Positions 6,406-12,153 of a stretch of DNA of 12,971 bases are shown piece after piece. The number at the start of each line of letters is the position of its first letter. Position 1 is the first letter of the stretch. Made by a program: the position numbers and the translations under genes. The notes beneath the pieces were generated by a model. That model had not been told where the DNA came from. It saw only the letters and a list, made by a program, of their open reading frames with translations, and did no database searches. Source of the DNA: an uncultured Oscillospiraceae bacterium (lineage in GTDB: Bacteria; Bacillota; Clostridia; Oscillospirales; Oscillospiraceae); NCBI GenBank assembly GCA_934668295.1, contig CAKUND010000049.1, forward strand, positions 1 to 12,971. The letters are read 5' to 3'.

Positions 6406-6657
6406 TCAGCGAAGCAGGAAATATAAGATCGCGCACTGCGCTAGAAGCAGCAGCGGGACTGTGATGGTAAACAGCGGTTTTCGCGTCTTGTGGCGGCAGA
6501 CATACATGCCCGCCAGCACGCCGAGACTGCCGAAGCAGGCCGCAAACGCCAGCAGCAGCGCCTCCGGAATGCGGCGGCGATGACGGCGGGCAAGATTTTT
6601 ATCCAGCAGCATAATTGCGAAGCCGGACGCATTCATTAGAAGCAGGAAAACAGGCAT
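6406..6657 (-). CDS. DUF1294-family small membrane protein
   Basis: The 83-aa product has about three hydrophobic segments (residues 2-18, 33-52 and 61-81). It carries the DUF1294 pattern: DKNLAR, then RRIPEALLLAFAACFGSLG, then GMYVCRHKTRKPLFTITVP. The family is widespread and uncharacterised. The longer open frame to 6861 is rejected because AAAGGA lies 7 nt before the ATG at 6657 and the hydrophobic start fits the family. The gene is convergent with UPF0291 (0-nt gap) and divergent from the lipoprotein gene, whose start lies only 34 bp away, so any promoter must overlap the coding region of that neighbour. Confidence 0.85.
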   Translation of the reverse strand: MPVFLLLMNASGFAIMLLDKNLARRHRRRIPEALLLAFAACFGSLGVLAGMYVCRHKTRKPLFTITVPLLLLAQCAILYFLLR

Positions 6658-6691
6658 GGGACATTCCTTTCTTATTGGAGGCGATCTGGTG

Positions 6692-7201
6692 ATGAAACGA
6701 ATTCTGATCGGTTGGATGGCAGCGCTGAGCGCGCTCCTGTGCGCCTGCTCGGTGCAGACAGTATGGGAAACGGTGGACGGCGGCTGCGTGCCGGCAGAGA
6801 GCGGCGCGGCCCGTGCGATCTGCATTGCGCTGCCGCAGGACGCGGTCGAGGAGGTCTTCACGGAGCGCGGCGCGCGGCAGATCTATACCCAGCCGGGCGG
6901 AGGCTATGAGATCACGACGGAAATTCTGGACGCCGCGCCTGCCGCCGCGATCGTCCGTCGGCTGTCGGGCTTTGACGCGGCCGCTCTGCACGTATATAAG
7001 AGCGGCGGCAAGGATCGGCCCGTCTGGCAGTTTGCGTGGTACGCGGCCTCTGACGAGGGCGGACGCATGTACCGCTGCAAGGTGATCTCCGATGGCAGCC
7101 ACTGCTACGCGCTGACGGTCAGTGTGCCGGAGGGCTCCGGCACCTCGTATGATAGCATGCTGACGGAGGTATTCTCAAGCATGGAATTGCAGCCGGTGTG
7201 A
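6692..7201 (+). CDS. Predicted lipoprotein of unknown function
   Basis: The product is about 169 aa and starts MKRILIGWMAALSALLCAC, a lipoprotein signal peptide with a probable lipobox ending at C19 (L-C-A-C). The mature part would be membrane-anchored on the outside of the cell. I do not recognise the mature domain, which contains ESGAARAICIALPQDA near its N-terminus and a C-terminal segment ending in SMELQPV. An in-frame GTG at 6689 is an equally well-placed alternative start, since GGAGG (6677-6681) is 7 nt from GTG and 10 nt from ATG. The gene is divergent from DUF1294 and followed by the tRNA array promoter. Its own promoter is not obvious and would lie inside the DUF1294 gene. Confidence 0.75.
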   Translation: MKRILIGWMAALSALLCACSVQTVWETVDGGCVPAESGAARAICIALPQDAVEEVFTERGARQIYTQPGGGYEITTEILDAAPAAAIVRRLSGFDAAALHVYKSGGKDRPVWQFAWYAASDEGGRMYRCKVISDGSHCYALTVSVPEGSGTSYDSMLTEVFSSMELQPV

Positions 7202-7237
7202 GCGATGAAAAAAGTTTCGCGATTTTAAAAATTGTTC

Positions 7238-7266
7238 TTGACATTTGCTGTGTTGGCCGTTATAAT
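7238..7266 (+). promoter_or_regulatory. Perfect consensus sigma-A promoter of the tRNA array
   Basis: TTGACA (7238-7243), a 17-bp spacer and TATAAT (7261-7266) match both hexamers exactly. The predicted start is near 7273, leaving about 28 nt before tRNA-Val. This is as expected for a strong stable-RNA promoter. Confidence 0.92.
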
Positions 7267-7300
7267 ACACACGTCGCTGAGAGATGCGGCTTGATGGAAC

Positions 7301-7376
7301 GGAAGGTTAGCTCAGCTGGGAGAGCACCTGCCTTACAAGCAGGGGGTCACAGGTTCGAGCCCTGTACTTTCCACCA
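7301..7376 (+). tRNA. tRNA-Val (anticodon TAC)
   Basis: The acceptor arms GGAAGGT and ACTTTCC pair fully, allowing one G-U. The anticodon loop is CTTACAA between CCTGC and GCAGG. The T-arm carries GGTTCGAGCC, and CCA is encoded. First gene of the array, read from the consensus promoter. Confidence 0.97.
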
Positions 7377-7384
7377 ATTTACCT

Positions 7385-7461
7385 GGCCCGGTGGTGCAGT
7401 CGGTTAGCACGCCAGCCTGTCACGCTGGAGGTCGACAGTTCGAGTCTGTTCCGGGTCGCCA
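7385..7461 (+). tRNA. tRNA-Asp (anticodon GTC)
   Basis: The acceptor arms GGCCCGG and CCGGGTC pair with one G-U. The anticodon loop is CTGTCAC between CCAGC and GCTGG. The discriminator base is G, as expected for tRNA-Asp, followed by encoded CCA. Confidence 0.97.
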
Positions 7462-7471
7462 TAATGTATGG

Positions 7472-7494
7472 TGAGGCGAGTTTATCTCGCCTCA
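7472..7494 (+). other. Spacer hairpin between tRNA-Asp and tRNA-Phe
   Basis: TGAGGCGAG (7472-7480) pairs perfectly with CTCGCCTCA (7486-7494) around the loop TTTAT. No T-run follows, so it is more likely a processing or structural element than a terminator. Confidence 0.5.
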
Positions 7495-7498
7495 ACAT

Positions 7499-7574
<76 letters not shown>

Positions 7575-7578
7575 TTAT

Positions 7579-7654
7579 GCGGGTGTAGCTCATCCGGTAG
7601 AGCGCCACCTTGCCAAGGTGGAGGTAGCGAGTTCGAGCCTCGTCACCCGCTCCA
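7579..7654 (+). tRNA. tRNA-Gly (anticodon GCC)
   Basis: The acceptor arm GCGGGTG is matched by CACCCGC. The anticodon loop is TTGCCAA between CCACC and GGTGG. Discriminator T and encoded CCA. Confidence 0.97.
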
Positions 7655-7657
7655 AAT

Positions 7658-7689
7658 AAAATAGGAATGCCTCAGCGCATTCCTATTTT
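7658..7689 (+). terminator. Terminator-like hairpin inside the tRNA array, before tRNA-Cys
   Basis: AAAATAGGAATGC (7658-7670) pairs perfectly with GCATTCCTATTTT (7677-7689) around a 6-nt loop. The 3' arm ends in TTTT. It may cause partial termination after tRNA-Gly and lower tRNA-Cys output, or simply mark a processing boundary. Confidence 0.55.
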
Positions 7690-7696
7690 CATATCC

Positions 7697-7771
7697 GGTG
7701 CCGTGGCCAAGTGGTAAGGCAAAGGTCTGCAAAACCTTCACTCCCCAGTTCAAATCTGGGCGGCACCTCCA
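7697..7771 (+). tRNA. tRNA-Cys (anticodon GCA)
   Basis: The acceptor arms GGTGCCG and CGGCACC pair perfectly. The anticodon loop is CTGCAAA between AAGGT and ACCTT. The discriminator is T (U73), characteristic of tRNA-Cys, followed by encoded CCA. Confidence 0.97.
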
Positions 7772-7773
7772 TG

Positions 7774-7809
7774 TCGTCGCGGACTTGTACTGGTTCGCGG
7801 CGATTTTTT
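7774..7809 (+). terminator. Rho-independent terminator of the tRNA array
   Basis: TCGTCGCGGAC (7774-7784) pairs with GTTCGCGGCGA (7793-7803), allowing two G-U pairs, and a run of six T follows. It begins 3 nt after the tRNA-Cys CCA end. Confidence 0.88.
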
Positions 7810-7839
7810 ATGCTGTGCAGGAACATATGGAACAAATGA

Positions 7840-7855
7840 CCCGCCTGCGGGCGGG
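7840..7855 (+). promoter_or_regulatory. Short GC hairpin just before the galK ribosome binding site
   Basis: CCCGCC (7840-7845) pairs with GGCGGG (7850-7855) around TGCG, only 4 nt before GGAGG. It may influence translation initiation. No clear promoter is visible in the 64 bp between the tRNA terminator and galK. Confidence 0.3.
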
Positions 7856-7873
7856 AAACGGAGGCGTTTGAAC

Positions 7874-9007
7874 ATGAAGACAAGCTATCGTTTTTCCGCG
7901 CCGGGCCGCACGGAGATCAGCGGCAACCATACCGACCATCAGCACGGCTGCGTGCTGGCTGCGGCTGTCGATCTGGAGACGACGGCGGAGGTCACGCTGC
8001 GGCCCGATCCCATCATCCGCGTCGCGTCCGAGGGCTATGCCCCGGTCGAGATCGATCTGAACGACCTGTCCGTCCACGCGGCGGAGAAAAACACCACGGC
8101 CGCGCTCGTGCGCGGCGTCGCAGCGGCGTTCGCACAGCGCGGCTGCAAGCTGCAGGGCTTTGACGCGGCTGTCCGCTCGACGGTTCTGCCCGGCTCGGGC
8201 CTGTCATCCTCCGCTGCGTTCGAGGTTCTGCTCGGCACGATCTGCAACGAGCTGTTTTTTGACAAAAAATGCTCCGCCATCGAGATCGCACAGATCGGCC
8301 AGTACGCCGAAAACGTCTATTTCGGCAAGCCCTGCGGGCTCATGGATCAGATGGCCTCGAGTGTCGGCGGGCTGGTCTTTATCGACTTTGCCGACCCCTC
8401 GCACCCCGCTGTCCGGCAGGCGGCGTTCGACTTTGCGCACTGCGGCTATACGCTCTGCACGCTCGATTCCGGCGCGGATCACGCGGATCTGACGGATGAA
8501 TACGCCGCCATCCCCGAGGAGATGCGCCGCGTGGCCCATGTATTCGGCAAAGACGTACTGCGCGAGGTAAACGAAGCGGAGTTCTATGCGAAGCTGAAGG
8601 CGGCCCGTGAGGCTGCGGGCGACCGCGCGGTTCTGCGCGCGATGCACTTCTTTGACGAGAACCGCCGGGTACAGCAGCAGGTACAGTCACTGGAGGCGGG
8701 CGATTTTGAGGGGTTCCTCGCGGGTGTGCGCGAGTCCGGGCGCTCGTCGTGGATGCTGCTGCAGAACGTGATCCCTGCCGGCAGCCGGGAGCATCAGCAG
8801 ATGGCCCTTGCGCTGGCCGCCTGCGAAAAGCAGCTGGCCGGACGCGGCGCCTGCCGCATTCACGGCGGCGGCTTTGCCGGGACGCTGCTGGCGTTCGTGC
8901 CGAATGATGCGCTTTCGTCTTTCCGCGTCAATATGGAGGCCGTGCTCGGCGAGGGCCGCTGCCACGTGCTGTCGATCCGGCAGGCAGGCGGCGTCCGGCT
9001 GCCATGA
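7874..9007 (+). CDS. galK: Galactokinase-family GHMP sugar kinase
   Basis: The 377-aa product has the length and motif order of galactokinase, which phosphorylates galactose at C1 in the Leloir pathway. Motif 1 is APGRTEISGNHTDHQHG (residues 9-25). The ATP-binding GHMP loop is LPGSGLSSSAA (105-115). The likely catalytic Asp is in GLMDQMASSVGG (D158). Motif 3 is HGGGFAG (330-336). Motif 1 differs from the classical GRxNLIGEHTDY form: the Asn and Glu positions hold Glu and Asn. This variant is, to my knowledge, usual in Clostridia proteins annotated as galactokinase, but it touches a sugar-contact position, so substrate is less certain than fold. The ATG at 7874 is preferred over an in-frame TTG at 7868 because GGAGG is 9 nt away. 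It is the first gene of an apparent three-gene operon. No galT or galE is nearby. Confidence 0.85.
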   Translation: MKTSYRFSAPGRTEISGNHTDHQHGCVLAAAVDLETTAEVTLRPDPIIRVASEGYAPVEIDLNDLSVHAAEKNTTAALVRGVAAAFAQRGCKLQGFDAAVRSTVLPGSGLSSSAAFEVLLGTICNELFFDKKCSAIEIAQIGQYAENVYFGKPCGLMDQMASSVGGLVFIDFADPSHPAVRQAAFDFAHCGYTLCTLDSGADHADLTDEYAAIPEEMRRVAHVFGKDVLREVNEAEFYAKLKAAREAAGDRAVLRAMHFFDENRRVQQQVQSLEAGDFEGFLAGVRESGRSSWMLLQNVIPAGSREHQQMALALAACEKQLAGRGACRIHGGGFAGTLLAFVPNDALSSFRVNMEAVLGEGRCHVLSIRQAGGVRLP

Positions 9008-9471
9008 GGCGGGCCGACCGCGCGGTCACGGACCGCAATCGGATCTTGCAGGTGATCGAGTCCTGCAGCTGCTGCCGCGTCGGCTTTTCCTGCCCGGAGG
9101 GCGCGTATATTGTGCCGCTGAACTTTGCCTTCGTTCCCGGCTCGCCCGACCGGTTCTATTTCCACGGCGCGCATGAGGGCCGCAAGGCAGACCTGATCCG
9201 CACTGCGCCGCGCGTCGGCTTTGAGCTGGACTGCGCGCACGCGCTTACAGCCGGGCAGACCGGCTGCTCGTATTCCTATCGTTATCAGAGCGTGATCGGC
9301 ACAGGCGTGATCTGCGAGGTACAGGAGACGGAGGAAAAGAAGCGGGCGCTGTCAGCGATCATGGCACACTACGAAAAAAGCCGTCCGTTCACATTTACAG
9401 ATGAGCAGGCGCAGCGCGTGACGGTGTTCCGTCTGGACGTTGCGCAGCTGACCTGCAAGGAGCATTTATAA
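9004..9471 (+). CDS. NimA-like pyridoxamine 5'-phosphate oxidase-fold FMN-binding protein
   Basis: The 155-aa product begins MRRADRAVTDRNRI and has the family pattern CCRVGFSCPEGAYIVPLNFAFVP (quoted in parts: CCRVGF, then AYIVPLNFAF), FYFHGAHEGRKADLIR and VGFELDC. These are typical of the Nim-related split beta-barrel flavoproteins, which bind FMN (or haem) in the cytosol. True Nim proteins reduce 5-nitroimidazole drugs, but most relatives are of unknown function, so resistance should not be assumed. The start ATG overlaps the galK stop in an ATGA, implying translational coupling. A 15-nt gap follows to the next gene. Confidence 0.85.
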   Translation: MRRADRAVTDRNRILQVIESCSCCRVGFSCPEGAYIVPLNFAFVPGSPDRFYFHGAHEGRKADLIRTAPRVGFELDCAHALTAGQTGCSYSYRYQSVIGTGVICEVQETEEKKRALSAIMAHYEKSRPFTFTDEQAQRVTVFRLDVAQLTCKEHL

Positions 9472-9486
9472 GAAAGAAGGAGCAGC

Positions 9487-9756
9487 ATGAACGAATTTGA
9501 ATTGCAGCACCTGCCGGAGGCGTACCGCCCTCTGTCGCCGTGGAGCTATTTTGGCCTCGGCATTCTCTATTCCCTGCCGCTCGTGGGCTGGATCTTCCTG
9601 ATCGTCCACGCCATCGGCAGCGCAAACCTCAACCGCCGCAACTACGCCCGCAGCTATTTCTGCGTTTATGTGCTGGCGATCATCCTGACCGCTGTCCTGG
9701 CCGTCACTGGCACGCTGACCGACCTGACCCAGTCGCTGGGCGGAACATTCGCATAA
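9487..9756 (+). CDS. Small two-helix membrane protein of unknown function
   Basis: The 89-aa product has two hydrophobic segments (about residues 20-44 and 57-77) separated by a polar loop containing NLNRRNYARSYFC. The N-terminal LPEAYRPLSPWSYFGLG is a pattern I recall from uncharacterised Clostridia proteins, but I cannot name a domain. AAGGAG lies 4 nt before the ATG, and the gene follows the NimA-like gene by 15 nt, so it is probably the last gene of the galK operon. A long terminator hairpin begins 18 nt after the stop. Confidence 0.75.
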   Translation: MNEFELQHLPEAYRPLSPWSYFGLGILYSLPLVGWIFLIVHAIGSANLNRRNYARSYFCVYVLAIILTAVLAVTGTLTDLTQSLGGTFA

Positions 9757-9774
9757 GTCCATACGCATCCGGAT

Positions 9775-9820
9775 ATCAAAAAGCACCCGGCCAGAAGATT
9801 CTGGCCGGGCGCTTTTTGAT
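9775..9820. terminator. Long bidirectional terminator hairpin
   Basis: ATCAAAAAGC (9775-9784) and GCTTTTTGAT (9811-9820) extend a GC stem CCCGGCCAGA (9786-9795) paired with TCTGGCCGGG (9800-9809). There is one A-C mismatch and a small loop. T-runs exist on both strands. It can end the galK operon from the left and the regulator/pseudogene transcript from the right. Confidence 0.88.
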
Positions 9821-9845
9821 GCAGTCAGAACCGTCATAAGCCGGT

Positions 9846-10327
9846 TCATTCGCAGACGCCGTAGATCTGATAAAGCTCGTCGATATGGATCGGCCTGCCG
9901 AGGATCGCGCAGAGCGCTTCCTCTCTCGCGGAAAACAGCTTTGCGAGCAGGGCGCGGATATCGGCTTTCCTGCCAGCTGAAAAGCTCCATCTGTCTTGCA
10001 TCCACGAAAAGCGCGGTATCCCGGCTGGGGTTCTGATTCAGAACCCACGCGCAGCAGGGGACGCGCGATCCGCGGAAAAGTCCGGCTGGAAGGGCGAGGA
10101 TCGCTTCTATCCAGCCGGCAGCAAGGAGCTGCCGCCGGAGGCACCGCCCCTCGGCTGTCCGTCTTCCGTGCTTCCGTTTCGATCGCGCGCCACAGGCGCG
10201 CTGCGTCCGGGTGCTGCGCTGCGTCCAGCGCCAGATACCGGATCAGCAGCAGGCAGTCCAGCAGCTCCGGCGCGGTGCCGGAGATCGATTCCAAAATATC
10301 CGCCTGCGGCGGCTTGGCGTGATCCAT
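9846..10327 (-). pseudogene. Frameshifted remnant of a type I restriction (HsdM-like) N6-adenine DNA methyltransferase
   Basis: No single frame covers this gene, but three minus-strand frames in succession give sensible protein. From the ATG at 10327 the first frame reads MDHAKPPQADILESISGTAP and stays plausible to about ARKTD (near 10163). A second frame continues RRTAEGRCLRRQLLAAGWIE, then ALPAGLFRGSRVPCCAWVLN and FVDARQMELFSW (to about 9975). The third reads RKADIRALLAKLFSAREEAL, then HIDELYQIYGVCE and stops at 9846. The middle block matches the HsdM segment in which a Leu-rich helix precedes LPxGLFxGxxVPxCxWVLNxN and FxDAR. The catalytic NPPY/F domain is absent, so even without frameshifts it is a fragment. 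An intact AAAGGAG precedes the ATG. It lies 35 nt after the stop of the PucR-type regulator on the same strand, so it is probably still transcribed. Whether the first segment belonged to the same ancestral gene is uncertain. Confidence 0.65.
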
Positions 10328-10362
10328 AGATGTTCTCCTTTCAATTGATCGGTGGGGGCATA

Positions 10363-11880
10363 TTACGCGCTGGGCTGGGTGAGCCGCTTCTGCTGCAGCT
10401 CCGCGCGAAGGAGAATCCCGAGCGTCAGGCAGAAATCCGGGTTTTTGAGATCGCAGCCGAGCAGCTGCGTGATATGGGCGAGCCGGTCTAACAGCGTTGA
10501 GCGGTGCAGATACAGCGCTGCCGCTGTTTTGGTGACGGAGAGGTTGTTGTCGAGATAGACGCGCAGCGTCTCCAGATACGAGACCTGCGAGCCATCGTCA
10601 TGCGCCTTCAGTTTTTTCAGACCGTCCGGATAATAGACCCACGAAGGCCGGCCGGCCAGCGCGCCGGACAGGAGCTGCGGCAGCAGATAGTCCTGAAAGT
10701 AAAAGACTGTGCCGCTTCCGTCCTGCAAAAGTCCGTTTTGCAGCGCGCTGGACGCCTGAAACCACGCCTGATTGGCCTCATACAGATTGGAAAACGCGCT
10801 GGATACACCGCAGATCAGACCGAGCCTGTCCAGCAGCGGCAGCAGCTGCGCCGTCGTCTCGCGCTCGGCCTGCGCGGCGGGCAGAAACGCGGCGACGGTG
10901 CTCTCAAACTCGAATGCCATCGCGCCGGGGTGCCGTTCCTCCAGTGCGGCGGACAGATACGCGCCCGGCAGGGGCGCCGCGCCTGATTTCGGCTGGAGGC
11001 GAACGCAGACCCAGTCCGTTTTTCCGTTTTCCTGACTGAGCGCCCGCCGCAGCTCAAAATCGACCGGCTGCCCGGCAATGACGCTGCGCAGCGCGCGGCG
11101 GACAGCGGAACGGGTGCTGGCGAGTACCGGATTCTGCTGGATCGCCTGCCGCAGGAGCTTGGCGAGGAACACCGCAAGGGCGCGGTCGGAATCCCGCAGC
11201 GGGCGGAACGCCTCGAACACTGTCAGGCAGCCGAGGTATTCCTCCTGATCGAACACGTTGACCGACAGCGTCCGCGTGTCCTGAAGCTCCAATAAAAGCG
11301 GCTCATGCACGTGCGTGGAAAGATCGTGCAGGGACAGAAACGTCGCCATTTTCTCCGCGTCAAACGTCTCGGTATCCAGCCGGATGCCGAGATCTTTTTG
11401 GAAATATGCCTCATCTGTCACGGCCAGATACCGGAAGTCCGAACCGATCAGCTGCATCGGATTGGAAAGAATGTCGCGGCTGACCTCCAGCATCTGCGGC
11501 AGATTTGCGCCGTGGCGGAGGATGTGCCAGAGGCGCTCTTCCCATGCTTCGTATTGGTCAAAAATGTGCTGCACCAGATTGAAGACCCGGAAAATATCCG
11601 TATCCGCCTCGACCACGATCACGCTGCACCGGTCATAGAACGCCGTCAGGTTCCAGTGCTGTCCGAGGCAGACAAGGCACACATTTTCGCGCAGCGACGG
11701 GCGCGTCGGCAGATGGTCGGCAGAGCAGACGTAGACACGATTTTTCTCAAACGTCTGCGTCCGGTCGAGATAAAACTCCGGGCGGCTCAGCGTCAGCTCC
11801 ATACTGCCCGCGCCGTGCAGCTCGACGGCCTTCAGCTCCTCCTTCAGTCTCCAATAGAGAATATCCGCGCACAGCTTCAT
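10363..11880 (-). CDS. PucR-type transcriptional regulator with C-terminal HTH
   Basis: The 505-aa product is a cytosolic DNA-binding regulator. Its C-terminus (about residues 430-500) has the PucR/CdaR-type helix-turn-helix: LETLRVYLDNNLSVTKTAAA and LYLHRSTLLDRLAHITQLLG, then PDFCLTLGILL. The N-terminal part (about 1-130) resembles the variable PucR sensory domain. A central segment (about 270-400) may be the degenerate cyclase-like region seen in this family. Start: ATG at 11880 with GGAGG (11889-11893) 8 nt upstream; an in-frame TTG at 11895 lies in that ribosome binding site and is unlikely. The promoter is a perfect sigma-A consensus, and a palindromic site lies just upstream of its -35. 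PucR relatives usually activate neighbouring catabolic genes in response to a small molecule. The divergent Cys-rich gene is the obvious candidate target. The ligand is unknown. Confidence 0.88.
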   Translation of the reverse strand: MKLCADILYWRLKEELKAVELHGAGSMELTLSRPEFYLDRTQTFEKNRVYVCSADHLPTRPSLRENVCLVCLGQHWNLTAFYDRCSVIVVEADTDIFRVFNLVQHIFDQYEAWEERLWHILRHGANLPQMLEVSRDILSNPMQLIGSDFRYLAVTDEAYFQKDLGIRLDTETFDAEKMATFLSLHDLSTHVHEPLLLELQDTRTLSVNVFDQEEYLGCLTVFEAFRPLRDSDRALAVFLAKLLRQAIQQNPVLASTRSAVRRALRSVIAGQPVDFELRRALSQENGKTDWVCVRLQPKSGAAPLPGAYLSAALEERHPGAMAFEFESTVAAFLPAAQAERETTAQLLPLLDRLGLICGVSSAFSNLYEANQAWFQASSALQNGLLQDGSGTVFYFQDYLLPQLLSGALAGRPSWVYYPDGLKKLKAHDDGSQVSYLETLRVYLDNNLSVTKTAAALYLHRSTLLDRLAHITQLLGCDLKNPDFCLTLGILLRAELQQKRLTQPSA

Positions 11881-11912
11881 AGGAGCTTCCTCCAATCGTT
11901 TTCTTGATTTTT

Positions 11913-11941
11913 ATTATATTCCGGCAGAAAGCGGCTGTCAA
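11913..11941 (-). promoter_or_regulatory. Perfect consensus sigma-A promoter of the PucR-type regulator
   Basis: On the minus strand TTGACA (11936-11941), a 17-bp spacer and TATAAT (11913-11918) match both hexamers exactly. The start point would be near 11906, giving a leader of about 26 nt. Confidence 0.88.
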
Positions 11942-11950
11942 CGAAGTTAC

Positions 11951-11965
11951 CATACAAATTGTATG
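11951..11965. promoter_or_regulatory. Palindromic operator candidate, copy 1
   Basis: CATACAA-A-TTGTATG is a perfect 7-1-7 palindrome. It lies 9 bp upstream of the regulator's -35, centred near -52 relative to the predicted start on that strand. It is the best copy of a three-copy motif and suggests autoregulation. Confidence 0.7.
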
Positions 11966-12015
11966 GGTCGCATCTCTGGACGGCGAAGAATCTGCTGTTT
12001 TACACAAAAATAGCA

Positions 12016-12030
12016 CGTACAAATTGTATG
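12016..12030. promoter_or_regulatory. Palindromic operator candidate, copy 2
   Basis: CGTACAA-A-TTGTATG matches copy 1 at all but one position. Its centre is 65 bp from copy 1 and about 101 bp upstream of the predicted start of the Cys-rich gene. Confidence 0.65.
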
Positions 12031-12039
12031 ATTTGCTTC

Positions 12040-12054
12040 CATACAAACTGTACG
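12040..12054. promoter_or_regulatory. Palindromic operator candidate, copy 3
   Basis: CATACAA-A-CTGTACG has the left arm identical to copy 1 and two changes in the right arm. Its centre is 24 bp from copy 2 and about 77 bp upstream of the predicted start of the Cys-rich gene, a typical activator distance. Confidence 0.6.
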
Positions 12055-12088
12055 ACGTAAACCGGCAAAAACCGCGCAATTTGCAGCA

Positions 12089-12117
12089 TTTCCGCAGCAG
12101 GGGCGATTTCCTATAAT
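12089..12117 (+). promoter_or_regulatory. Promoter of the Cys-rich gene, consensus -10 but weak -35
   Basis: TATAAT (12112-12117) is a perfect -10. The hexamer 17 bp upstream (TTTCCG, 12089-12094) is far from TTGACA. A weak -35 below upstream palindromes fits an activator-dependent promoter. The predicted start is near 12124. Confidence 0.6.
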
Positions 12118-12153
12118 AGAGGTAACGCAGAAAAAAGAAACAGGAGGAATACC

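Noticed and set aside
7198..7407. 69-aa open frame running through tRNA-Val
   Set aside because: It covers the tRNA promoter and the tRNA gene itself and has no coding features.
9004..9471. Antibiotic (5-nitroimidazole) resistance gene nim
   Set aside because: It shares the Nim fold and motifs, but most chromosomal relatives are not resistance genes, and nothing in the context supports that function.
9776..10327. 183-aa minus-strand open frame as an intact gene
   Set aside because: Only its first third looks like protein; the remainder is out of frame with the methyltransferase-like segment and runs into the terminator hairpin.
11305..11907. 200-aa open frame antisense to the PucR-type regulator
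   Set aside because: A shadow of the regulator gene, lacking motifs; it would also end across the regulator's own start region.
11951..12054. CRISPR-like or tandem repeat array
   Set aside because: Only three short palindromic copies with unequal spacing (65 and 24 bp between centres) and no spacer structure; better explained as operators.
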